A DNA stretch of 64,000 nucleotides, from positions 20,355,214 through 20,419,213 of the forward strand of contig NC_064541.1 in the NCBI RefSeq assembly GCF_023856365.1, given 5' to 3'. Every line of letters begins with the position of its first letter. The stretch's first letter is position 1. Of the stretch, positions 14,201-26,700 are shown in pieces. A program made the position numbers and the translations under genes. The stretch comes from Brienomyrus brachyistius (lineage: Eukaryota; Chordata; Actinopteri; Osteoglossiformes; Mormyridae). The notes beneath the pieces are model-generated. The model did no database searches, was not told where the DNA came from, and saw only the letters and a list, made by a program, of their open reading frames with translations.

Positions 14201-17200
14201 AAGGTCTTCTGTGGAATTCTTTTTCCAAAGATTTTTTTTTTTAGTCCAAAAATGCTAAACTTGCCAAATTAGGAATTTGATCGCTGTACTTATTGACAAA
14301 TTTTAATTGAACGATGTTAAAGTATGATAGGAGAGAAAAAAGAGAGAGGGAGAAAGAAGAAAGAGAAAGTATGATAGGAGAGAAAAAAAGAGAGGGGGAG
14401 AAAGAAGAAAGAGAAAGTATGATAGGAGAGAAAAAAAGAGAGGGGGAGAAAGAAGAAAGACAAAGTATGATAGGAGAGAAAAAAGAGAGGGGGAGAAAGA
14501 AGAAAGAGAAAGTATGATAGGAGAGAAAAAAAGAGAGGGGGAGAAAGAAGAAAGACAAAGTATGATAGGAGAGAAAAAAAGAGAGGGGGAGAAAGAAGAA
14601 AGACAAAGTATGATAGGAGAGAAAAAAAGAGAGGGGGAGAAAGAAGAAAGACAAAGTATGATAGGAGAGAAAAAAGAGAGGGGGAGAAAGAAGAAAGAAA
14701 AGTATGATAGGAGAGAAAAAAGAGAGGGGGAGAAAGAAGAAAGAGAAAGTATGATAGGAGAGAAAAAAAGAGAGGGGGAGAAAGAAGAAAGAGAAAGTAT
14801 GATAGGAGAGAAAAAAAGAGGGGGAGAAAGAAGAAAGAAAAGTATGATAGGAGAGAAAAAAGAGAGGGGGAGAAAGAAGAAAGACAAAGTATGATAGGAG
14901 AGAAAAAAGAGAGGGGGAGAAAGAAGAAAGAGAAAGTATGATAGGAGAGAAAAAAGAGAGGGGGAGAAAGAAGAAAGAGAAAGTATGATAGGAGAGAAAA
15001 AAAGAGAGGGGGAGAAAGAAGAAAGACAAAGTATGATAGGAGAGAAAAAAGAGAGGGGGAGAAAGAAGAAAGACAAAGTATGATAGGAGAGAAAAAAAGA
15101 GAGAGGGAGAAAGAAGAAAGAGAAAGTATGATAGGAGGTCTTTATGAAGTGTGTCCAGTTAATGCTGTGCTTTCCTAATTCCTAATCATGGCGTCCTTGG
15201 TGAAGCAGCCTCTTCCTTACAAGGTCCCCTTCTCCTGTCAGCACCTCTGTTGGGGTTGATCCAAATGTCCTCGCGCTGTCAGTGTCATGTCAGGCTGACC
15301 TAATGTTAACCTAATGATGGAACGTATCTTAAAACATGACACTGGTCCACCTTTCCATCTCTACATTAGGTGGTACAGTTGGAGGAGCTTCTAGCTGTGC
15401 ATCACTCAGTATTTGTGGTCGGAAATGCTGGGACAGGAAAAAGCAAGGTAGTGAGTGTGTCTGTGTGTGTGTGTGCGTGTGTGTGTGTGTGGGTGTGTGT
15501 GTGCGTGTGTCTGTGTGTGTGTATGTGTGTGTGGGTGTCTGTGTGTGTGTATGTGTGTGTGTATGTGTGTCTGTGTGTGTGTGCGTGCGTGTGTGTGTGT
15601 CTGTGTGTGTATGTGTGTGTGGGTGTGTGTGTGCGTGTGTCTGTGTGTGTGTATGTGTGTGTGGGTGTCTGTGTGTGTGTATGTGTGTGTGTATGTGTGT
15701 CTGTGTGTGTGTGTGCGTGCGTGCGTGTGTGTGTGTCTGTGTGTGTGTGTGTATGTGTGTGTGGGTGTGTGTCTGTGTGTGTGTCTGTGTGTGTGTATGT
15801 GTGTGTCTGTGTGTGTGTGTGGGTGTCTGTGTATGTGTGTGTGTGTGTGTCTGTCTGTCAGCTGATTTCAACACCTCAATTGATGTTACATTTGCTTGTT
15901 TGATTCCTTTTGTTTGACTAGATATTGAGAACCTTGCATAAGACCTACATTAATTTGCAAAGGAAGCCAGTGTGGGATGACCTAAATCCAAAAGTCCTGA
16001 GCACGGATGAGCTGTTTGGCCTGATCGACCCCGTCACCCGAGAGTGGAAAGATGGTGGGCTGATCCATAAGTCACTGGCCATTCACTTCTGCCATTGTTT
16101 TTGTTATGCATAGATTTTGCTGGGATTTGAGATTTCAGAAAAATATTTTTGCCATTGTTGCTGCTGTAACATTCTAATCTACCCTGCTTTGATTAACGTA
16201 TAAAATCCTTCCATCAGGCTGTCACGACTGATTTGCTTGTTTGTTGCAATGTATTGTTTTGTTTGTTTAATCCTAAGAAGCCTTAATTCTCCGTGTAAGG
16301 TCTCCTGTCCTGTCTGATGAGAGAACAGGCCAACATCTCACACCCAAGGCCCAAGTGGATCGTCCTGGATGGGGACATCGATCCCATGTGGATTGAGTCG
16401 CTAAACACCGTGATGGATGATAACAAGGTGACAGGATGCCACATTTGTACTTTGTTACTGACGGCGTGCTCGGCCTAGTAAGGGTTGGCGTTGTGACAGA
16501 AATGAAGGAAGAGTGGCATATGTCAGTCTGTCCTGGAGAATTATAAATCACAGGTTAACACAAATAAAATTTAAAAGCAAAACGGTCACGAAAAGTCTGT
16601 TTTGCATTTTCATTTTGGAGTATTATATAAATTTCAAGTGCATTTGAGTGTTTTGTGGGATTGTAACATCCCCCCCCCACCCCCCTTGTGCTTTGAAGGT
16701 CCTTACTCTGGCCAGCAATGAGCGTGTCCCCCTCACCCCTTCCATGAGGCTGGTGTTTGAGGTCGCCCACCTGAGGGTGGCCACGCCTGCCACGGTCTCG
16801 CGAGCTGGAGTCCTCTACGTCAACCCCCAGGACCTGGGCTGGAGCCCGTGAGTCACTGCGGTTGTGCTACACATCGGCATCGCTGTAGCTTTGGCTGATT
16901 CCGAAAACCCAAATGTCTCGGGCTTCATTCCGAAATCTCATGATCACTGGGAACTTTAGGCTGTTTGGTTTTTTGTATACAGCATATTCTTTGCTGGGAG
17001 TGAAACTGAACATTAACCACCTGATTGACCGCTTATCAATAACCCCTAATTTTCAGTTTGACTGCAAAATGACTGCAAAATGACTGCAAAATGACTGCAA
17101 AATGATACACATGCAGGATTCATGCAAACTCACATTGTGTTATATTATAGCTGAAAGAGAACAGTATGATTTTCTGCATATATTATGCGGAATGCCACAG

Positions 17201-20200
17201 CAGCGTGTTCCAGGTTATGAACAATAACAGCGAAAATAGAATTACTGTAGTTTAAACTGAGCCAGTATTCAAGGCAAGCGTTTGACTTTAAACAAAACTT
17301 TTAGCCCTTCGTTTGTATAATAAACATTCATCTCTGGCAGTGATGCTTTGATTTGAGAAGCTGGATGCTTAAGACACCTTATTTATTTTATCTCTAGTGA
17401 AAAAGAAGGGAAAAAACATTCTTAAGTGGCTTAAACGTGTTGTGCCTTAAGCAGGTTATTCTCATGAAAAAATAAAGGCAGTTTATAACTTAAATAAGAC
17501 ACATCAATCAAGCATCAGCTATATCCACTGTAATACTCTGTACTATGGATAAGTGCTTGAGAAGGGGATCATTGGTTTAAGTTGTTAATTACATCACGAT
17601 CTTGCAGAAGATGATCGCAAAGTCGGGCAGCAGTGATGGTTGTTATTAAAGTCAGAATGTTGGCTTCATTTTCATTTTTGTGTCTGACAGATATGTGGTT
17701 AGCTGGATTGACTCTAGGACCCACCAATCAGAGAAGGCCAACCTGACTATTCTGTTTGACAAGTACATTCCACGCTGCCTGGAGGTGCTGAAGGGTGCTT
17801 ATAGGACAGTTACCCTGGTTTCTGAAAACAGCATGGTGCAGGTAAATGGTGGGATGGCTCAGAAGGTAAAGCAGACCACTGGTCCCACAGCTATATGATT
17901 ACACCTCAGATCGCTGAATGAAAGATTCTGTTAAACACTTTCACACAGAACGTATCTAAGCTTTAACAACCAAGTATGAGTTATGTAAGTTTCACTGATC
18001 AAGAGCCTGCGTTATAATGCACTACAGTACATACTGATGGCAATGTGCACACACACGCGAGAGTTTGTAGATGCCTTCTGTTACTTTCTACTGATGAACC
18101 AATGTCGTCTTTTCTGTCCCTGATGTATCTCTGTGTGCACATCTACCTCACAGACTCTGTGTGCCCTGCTGGACTGTCTCCTGACCCCAGATAACGTGCC
18201 CCCCGACTCACCACGAGAGCTTTATGAGATGTACTTCACCTTCGCCAGTGCCTGGGCCTTCGGTGGAGCCCTCTGCCAGGACCAGGTATCCCGGCCCGCC
18301 GAGGGCTGCCTTATGGTGTCACCTGTAATCTGAGAAAAGCTTTATTTTAACACAGTGCAGGTGCCATTTCGACATTCACAAAAGCAATATAGTCCCTGGA
18401 AATATGAAGAACGCAATGCAGCAGCATTAGCTTCAGCCGTACAGGCAGCTCTACCTGCCTCAGTCCAATGGGCAGTCGCATACTGTAGATCTACTAGCCT
18501 CAGTTTTATGGGCAGTTGTGTACTGTAGATCTATTAGCCTCAGTTCTATGGGCAGTTGTGTACTGTAGATCTACTAGCCTCAGTCCAATGGGCAGTTGTG
18601 TACTGTAGATCTATTAGCCTCAGTTCTATGGGCAGTTGTGTACTGTAGATCTATTAGCCTCAGTTCTATGGGCAGTTGTGTACTGTAGATCTATTAGCCT
18701 CAGTTCTATGGGCAGTTGTGTACTGTAGATCTACTAAACCGTAACAGAGAGCGCCATAAAGGCAAATCGATGATGTATGAAATGATGTATCCCAGGAGTC
18801 AGTCATGATTGTGTTTTTCCTTAAACTTTTCATGGAGCAGCTCCATGACTATCGGGCAGAGTTCAGCCAGTGGTGGACCAAGGAAATGAAGTCTGTCAAG
18901 TTCCCGGCCCAGGGGTCTGTCTTTGACTATTACATAGAGCCGGTGACCAAGAAGTTTGTACCTTGGAATGACAAAGTACCCAAGTTCGAAATGGAGGCCA
19001 AAGCACCATTGCAGGTAGGTAATTCAGACATTTATACCATATTTCTTATGATGGAGTGTAAACTGATTGCAGTATATTCTACCTGGACATTTTTTTTTAA
19101 ATCTCAGGTAAAATGAGAACAATAAATGCTGCTTATTAATAATAATTTTCCTGTTCTAAAAATAGCTGCAAATGTTACTGTGAAGCTTATATGACCAATG
19201 ATGGCCAAGGATGATTGATTATATATTCATGTGCAATGTGGTGCTTATGTGCAGGATGTTTTAGTCCATACCGTGGAGACTGTGCGCTTGGGATACTTCA
19301 TGGACCTGCTGCTCAGCAGGGCTCAGCCCTTGATGCTGGTGGGGAATGCAGGAGTGGGGAAGACCGCTATGGTGGGGGCCAAGATGGATGATCTGTCTGA
19401 GAGCTACATGGTGGCCAAAGTGGCCTTTAACTACTACACCACGTCGGCCATGCTGCAGAGTACGTCTTCCGACAGGGCGTGGTTTTCTTTACCCCTCAGG
19501 GATACTGGTTCTCCTCCCACTGTACTGGGAACGACACATTCAAACATGAACGCCAACGTCTTCCCACAGTCTGAAGAATAATGCTGATATTTTCGTATCT
19601 CAGAGGTACTGGAGAAGCCGCTGGAGAAGAAGGCGGGCAGAAGATACGGCCCCCCCGGAAAACGGAAGCTGATCTACGTCATCGATGACATGAATATGCC
19701 TGCAGTGGACAGCTATGGGACAGTGCAGCCACATTCGCTTATGCGACAGCACCTGGATTACGGCCACTGGTAATCATGTGACCTTTCACACTGAAGTGAA
19801 GGGGTAATGGGGGGGAGGGGGGGGCCCAAAAAAGAATACGGGGTGAAAAATCAAATCTTTATTCATGCTACTTAACTAAAGCACGTTTTCCTTCCTGTAA
19901 AGTTACATAGCAGTAGATAAGCTAATAATACATTCTCTATAATAATACAAATGTTTGTTCTTCTAAAATGTGAACCTGCTGTGCTGTTCATTGCTGCTAC
20001 TTGCTTTAGGTATGACAGACATAAGCTGTCGCTCAAAGAGGTCCGCAGTTGTCAGTATGTGGCCTGCATGAACCCATCCTTTGGCAACTTTACAGTCAAC
20101 CCAAGACTCCAGGTGCTAATCTATTTTAATGTTTCTTTACAGTCGACTCATACCAATCATGACCTCATATACAGAGATTATTAACGTTTTTACACATTTT

Positions 20201-23200
20201 TTTTCTGGAGGTGTCCTATAAGATATGCTCACAGCAGATTTTATATTTGTATTATGGAGTCGTTATGTAAGACTGATTAAGCATTTTCGGTAATCCTTTA
20301 TGTCCCCAGAGACATTTTTCAGTGTTTGCGGTGAATTTTCCGTCTTCCGATGCTCTGGAGCACATCTATGGTCAGATCCTAGCTGTCCACTTTCAGCAGT
20401 TCTCCTTCAGCCCAGCCGTTCTGGCTGTGGGCGCCCAAGTGGTTCAGGCTGCCATCTGGCTCCATCACAGGATGGTTCAGAACTTCCTACCCACTGCTGT
20501 CAAATTCCACTACACCTTTAACCTCCGTGACCTCTCCAACACCTTTCAGGTATTTTCCTACAGGGTCGTAGTGTTTTTGTCTACTCACATTGATTTTGTG
20601 CTTGATGAACACCTTTTATTACTGACTACATTGATTGTTGTGCTTTTAGGGACTGCTCCTCTCTACGGCAGACTCTCTGAAGTGCAGAACAGACTTGGTG
20701 CAGCTCTGGCTCCATGAGTCTTCCAGGGTGTACTCCGACAAGCTTCTGGAGTCCCGAGACCAGGAGCTGTTCCGGCAGCTTCTGTCAGAGGCAGCTCACA
20801 AGCATTTCGAGGTCAGCCGCAGAACTCCTGCTTCAGAAAAGCATCGAATGAGTGAACAAGAAGCTTAGGCGATGAAGGAATCACGGCAATAACATCCTGC
20901 CCAATTCTACTTTTTAACAAAAATGACTGGTATTTATCTGAGGACATTTGGTTGATTCCCTCCAAATCAGAAATGTCAAAAATTACACAGCTACCGATAC
21001 TGATACAGATTCTGATACAAGAGCTTACGTCTTCAATATTTTAATATAATGAATATATGATATAAATATTTATATATCATTCATATTTTAAACTAGTAAA
21101 AGCAAATGAAAAAATATATGCCAAAAAATCTTTAATTGGCTACTATAAACATACATAACGCCCTGTTCCGCCTTCTTGGTACATCGTGTTTTAAGCGTTT
21201 CTGAGACGTTCGCAGTTCTATTTGAATATCTTCCAAGCGAGGACACGCAAGTGGCCAAATGCTTAAAATGCCGTGTAATGTTTCTCTCCCTGGCCACAGC
21301 ATCGCTTACTCTTCCTCGCTGAATGTGAGACCGTTCCCGGGACGCAGAACACCCCGTACCAGCCACTCACAAATCCTCCGGTGCTCTCTTCGTGTTACTC
21401 GCGTTCTCTCTCACACCTGCGTGCGCTTGGTTTCGGGGATTTTCCACTCAACGCTACCCCGCCTCTCGAAATTTTGTTTTTACAAAGATTTCAAATCACT
21501 GCGCTGCCCGTCGTTGTTAAAAGCATAAAATGCTTCCCGATCGTCAGCCCCTTATCTTCCCCCGGCTACAGAGGGTACTGTAAGCACATGACATCACAGC
21601 AGGCAGACGTTCACACACCGAGCAGCAAACAACTGAGTGACAGCATTAGTGTTTAGCTCGAATGGTGCAAAAAAAAAAAAAAAAAACACCTACAATGGGA
21701 AAGAGGTGTAATGCGATTGATCGTACAAATCGATTTAACGAGAAAGAGGAGCCATCTGTTTAGAGGCTGCCGAAAACTGAATAAGTATCGGATGTGGGTC
21801 GGTCACATACGGCCTGACCTGAACTTCCCACCTCTGACTTTTACGTGCTTGAGTAGGATAGTATAACCAAAGTAGCTACCAGTAGATGTTTCCGCAATGT
21901 TCCTCACACACTGACTGGCTTGTTTTGAGCTGCCTGATGGTTGGTGTGTTGTTAGGGGCCAGAGGACGACATCGTGCTCAGAGAGCCACTTATCTACTGC
22001 CACTTCAGCCAAGGGCCGGGGAAGAATCACTACATGCCTGTTAGGGACTGGACCTCCCTCAGGAGCATCTTGACAGATGCACTTGAGAGCTACAATGAGC
22101 TGCATGCGGCGATGGACCTGGTTCTGTTTGAGGATGCCATGCAGCATGTGTGAGTCCAGTGCTGCTCTCCAAGCACATGCGAGATGAAAGCCTGTGGTTC
22201 AGAAGGTGTCGTCCGTGTCCCTCACAGGCAGATGCTTCAAACCCATTAAGCCTTAAGCAGCTATAGGAGTGCAAGTGGTAATTCTGCATGCTGGTTTGAA
22301 GCACCTGAATGTCCTGAGGAGCCAGGGCCAGCAATAGCATATATTCGTAGCATGTACTGGTTTGCATGTCTTTTAGGTCATGATGAAAAACTGAATGTGC
22401 TGTAAGTGGAGTCTGTGAATGGAGATCTTCACACTGCTTTTCTTGGTGAGGCTCGTGGTGTCAGCATGCCAGGCAGGTCAGCCTGGGGCCTCCTTCCGAG
22501 CCCGTGGAGATATGCTCCCCCCAGCTGCTCCTGGGTCTTTCCCTGAGCCTCCGCTCCGCAGGAGGTGCCCAGAGCAGATCAGCTGGGAGTCAACCAGTCT
22601 CCTCTTTATAAGATGCCTGAAGCGACTCCTGCTGACTCCTCTCGATCTAAAGGAGCGACCACTCCATTCTGATGTCCTTCCAGATCTCCGACCTCCTCAT
22701 CCTAAAATGAAAAGTTAACGTCTTGCTGTATTTAAATGCTGCTCTGTTGGCAGGTGCCGGATCAGCCGCGTCCTGGAGAGCCCCGGGGGGCACGCCCTGC
22801 TGGTGGGTGTTGGAGGCAGCGGCAAGCAGAGCTTGGCTCGCCTTGCAGCTTATCTGTCTTCCTTCAGCGTGTTTCAAGTCACCGTGCACAAGGGCTACAG
22901 CTTACAGAACCTGAAGGTAACTATCTGCCCCTTCTGGCTCCACCCCATAAATAAGTGTCATCAGATGAAGGACTTGGGTAGATGCTGCGTTTCCACATTT
23001 AGCTAAAGATAATAAACAAAACTTCATCCTCTTTTCGAAAAGTACTTCAGAATCGTTAAGGACTCCTTCTGAAAAAAATTAAGTTAAATATCTATCACAT
23101 AAAAAAGATTCATTGAAAACTAGGGATGGATCCGAATCAGAAATCAGGTCCAAGTGCAGGTGATAAGTCTAAGAGGGAAACTGACCAAATACTGATAATG

Positions 23201-23305
23201 CTGTTACACACCTGTCATGTGACTATTGCTGCATGTTACTGGAATATTTTTTCATTTTAAAACCTACTGCTCAATTTCAGTTACCCAGAGTCCCAGATTA
23301 TTTTT

Positions 23306-23346
<41 letters not shown>

Positions 23347-23705
23347 TGTGGCTTATGTTTATATTACATTGTGGGGACCAAATATACAGCTCTAGGAAAA
23401 CTTCAGAGACCACTCTATATTATCTATTTTTTTATCTGAATTTAAGTCTAGGTGTAATTGTGATTTTGATGGCAGACGTCTACACTGGGAGGCAGGCTGC
23501 TTCCAGGCTCAAAGCTTCTAAGACAGCAGTAAACAAGAATAAGGTGAAGCAGGAGACACTGGCAATAACCAAAAACCAGCCAGGTAGAGGGCAGAAGCAA
23601 CTTTATAATGCCAGAGGTGACTGACAACTTATCTGACAGCACGTCATAAATCAGAGGATGACCTCAAGTGACCTTTGAAAGGAATGGGAAACATTAAGTG
23701 GTGTG

Positions 23706-23744
<39 letters not shown>

Positions 23745-26700
23745 TGTCACAAAACTAGGTCACATCAGTTCTTATTAAATTGATCTAAAGCATATCCAAT
23801 CATAATCTAATTACATTTTTTGTTTCATTTTTAAACCAGATCAAATCGTATGAAATTGTTACATGTTTAACGCGATCATTTTGTATCATTGACCATCTAT
23901 CTTGACGAGTATGAGATGGAGATATAGCTCTAGTGAATATGGTACATGACAATTTAATGGAAAATGCGGAAAGAATGTGACTGGAGTGACTATTAATTTC
24001 TCTTTTGTATTTTTGCATAATTTCACATTTATTACTGGTGCAATGAAAATGACATTATTATGTCTCTGTCATACTGAATCCACGAAGTCTAGATTGTAGT
24101 GTCATTTAACGTGCTACAGGTCAGGTCTGCAATTCTCCGCCTGATTAATTAGCACAGATCAGAGTTTCTTTTAGACAGTGTTGCCCACACCAGTTGAATC
24201 TTATCTTCTTGCAGGATGTTGATCTCTCTCGGGTCTGTTAATCTTTCACTGACTGCTGAGGATGGTGATGTCATCTATGCGAGTGAAGGACTTAGGTTAC
24301 ACCTCATGAGTGTCCTGTTTCAGTGGCAACTTCACTAACCAGTTAACCATTATCTATTTTATTAGTGAAGGAATGATTCCTCAAAACCTCAACATTTATG
24401 CATATATTATGCAGACTAAATCATAAAAAGACATCATTGTCTGCGTCATCACTTAAGTCCACTTCGGTTAAGGTCAACAAGGACAGTATGGTGATTGTGC
24501 TCCATTCCGTTATTCAGACAGATCTGGCCAGTTTGTATATCAAAACTGGCAGCAAGAACATCCCAACAGTTCTGCTACTGACAGACACTCAGATCCCAGA
24601 CGAACATTTCCTGGTGCCCGTCAGTGACCTTCTGGCCTCAGGTAGGTACCCTCTGGAATTCTCTACGTCTTGCCTTATTAACCCTATGTTGGTCGGATGT
24701 TGAGTAGCTGTAGATGTAGGTATATTGTCTCTGTGAGGAAGACACATTAAGACCCAGGACTCTGGGATTGATTAACGACTTCCTCTCATCATTGGTCTGT
24801 TTGCCTTTTGTTTACTTATGTGCCCATTGCACTGCAGTCCCCGGTTCCACTCTCGCCATAACCCTAAGCGGGGTCTGGGCACTGCTACCTCACTTCTCCT
24901 TCTTCTTCACCTCTACGACTCTTCATGTGACCTAACTCATCTTCTGGAATGTCTGTCATGCGTTCCGTCTTGAATTCCAGTCTCTATTGTTAAACTTCCA
25001 CAATCTTCTAAAGACATTTTCCTTTAAACAAGATGCCTGCAATCACCACTGTACACCCAGCTATTATTTATTTCAATACCCTTAACCTCTGTGTTTGTTT
25101 ATCTTGATTGAACGATAACTGTTTGTTTTTTTATCATCATACCTTTTTCTGATGAAAGACATAATAATGGTGTTAATTTGGGTTTAATTCTGGACTTCAA
25201 CAAGCACTGCTTAAACAGAAGAATTGATTCTAATGTAATACAGCTGGTTTGCAGGGCTTCTAAGCATCAGTGTCATGACAGTCAGGAACTCTTTTATAAT
25301 TGGTACCTTGCTGAATGCTCTTAATGAACTTAAATTATTGTCTACAAAAAAGAATGATGACATTGTTCTGGAGCTCTTTGCTCTCTTAGATTTTCATGGC
25401 CAGGCTTGAAATGTTAATTTACAAAACCAGTCACTTATATCACCGACATTCAGGGCCATGTAAAAAAAATAAACTGGCAAGCTGATAGCAAATCTTAATT
25501 TCAAATGAGTGTGTAATATTCCCATAAGCGATGAGCCTTCGGCAATGCTGGGAGCAGAACAGAGAGACTTTCTGCTCTTGCTATACCAGCACAGAAAGGG
25601 CATTTAGTGGATTCGGGCAGTAACATCCAGTGTTAAAGAACAAAAAGGGGACTAAAAGCTGAGTAGACCTGATGTTTACGCAGAGACTTTCAAAATCTGC
25701 CCACTTTATTTATTAGTCTGACCATTTCCCCCGCCTGCCTGCCCAGGTCAGCTTCCCGACCTGTTCAGTGATGAGGAGCTGGGTCAGATCTTGGCAGCAG
25801 TTAAGAGTGAGGTTCGGGGACTGGGTCTGCTGGACTCCAGGGAGAACTGCTGGAGCTTCTTCATTGACCGGGTCCATCGTCAGCTCAAGGTTGGTGTTAC
25901 TTGTCTCATGATCAGACCTGGAGTAAGGATTACTATATACTTTGCTTACTGTTTAATATTAAAAGGGCACTTGATCAAAGCTGCATTGTTTGAAGAATAC
26001 AGTGAAGCAGAAAGCTAAATACCCCCGCACTGAAAGCTAAATACCCCCGCACTGTAGAATGAGAGGGATAATTCTGTAGTGTGGGCTTCACTGAAACCAC
26101 ATGCCACAGCCTCTCTAAAAAGACCGTATCTATTGCAAAATTACGGGTTCTTCCACACAACAATCCTGGGCAGCACTGCACTTCATCATGCCTCATCTAT
26201 CAAGTGTGTGTTCAGTGTGAGAGCGTTTAAGCCAAATTCCTCACTTCCAGGCATATAGCGCCCCTTATTGGAGAGATATTTTAGTGACTGATAACTAATT
26301 TTGATATTTCCTCCACTGAATATGTGACTGATGTGATGTCATTTTTGTTGTAATAACTATTTGTATAAAGAATTTGTTTTATTATTTGTAGGTGGCAGAA
26401 TTTTACATCTACTGATGGGTCCGGTTTTCATGTCTTTGGAGATACAATTATGATCCATGTTAATTCATGATAAGATTATGTCAGATAAATGACCCCGGAT
26501 GGGGAAGGATTAAAGATGGAGGGTGCAGTTAACAGATGCTTCATTCTTTCTACCACTAGGTGGTGCTGTGTTTTTCCCCAGTGGGCAGCAGACTCAGAGT
26601 CCGGGCCCGGCGTTTCCCCACCCTTTTCAGCTGCACGACTATCGACTGGTTCCACGAGTGGCCCCCCGCAGCCCTACAGTCCGTCAGCCGAAGGTTTCTG

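Noticed and set aside
14241..15076. Open frames of 262 and 257 residues on the minus strand, rich in S, F, L and P
   Set aside because: They are translations of the polypurine minisatellite. The same array is open in several frames, and there is no family similarity or splice context.
15329..15917. Frames up to 193 residues of alternating C/V or T/H
   Set aside because: Produced by the (TG)n tract. Only the 26 codons at 15370-15447 are a real exon.
18457..18736. Regular 40-base direct repeats resembling a CRISPR array
   Set aside because: There are no unique spacers: the whole 40-base unit repeats. The host is a vertebrate intron.
22917..24517. A missing dnah11 exon between exons 38 and 39
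   Set aside because: Exon 38 ends YSLQNLK in phase 0 and exon 39 begins [11 protein letters not shown], which is continuous in dynein heavy chains.
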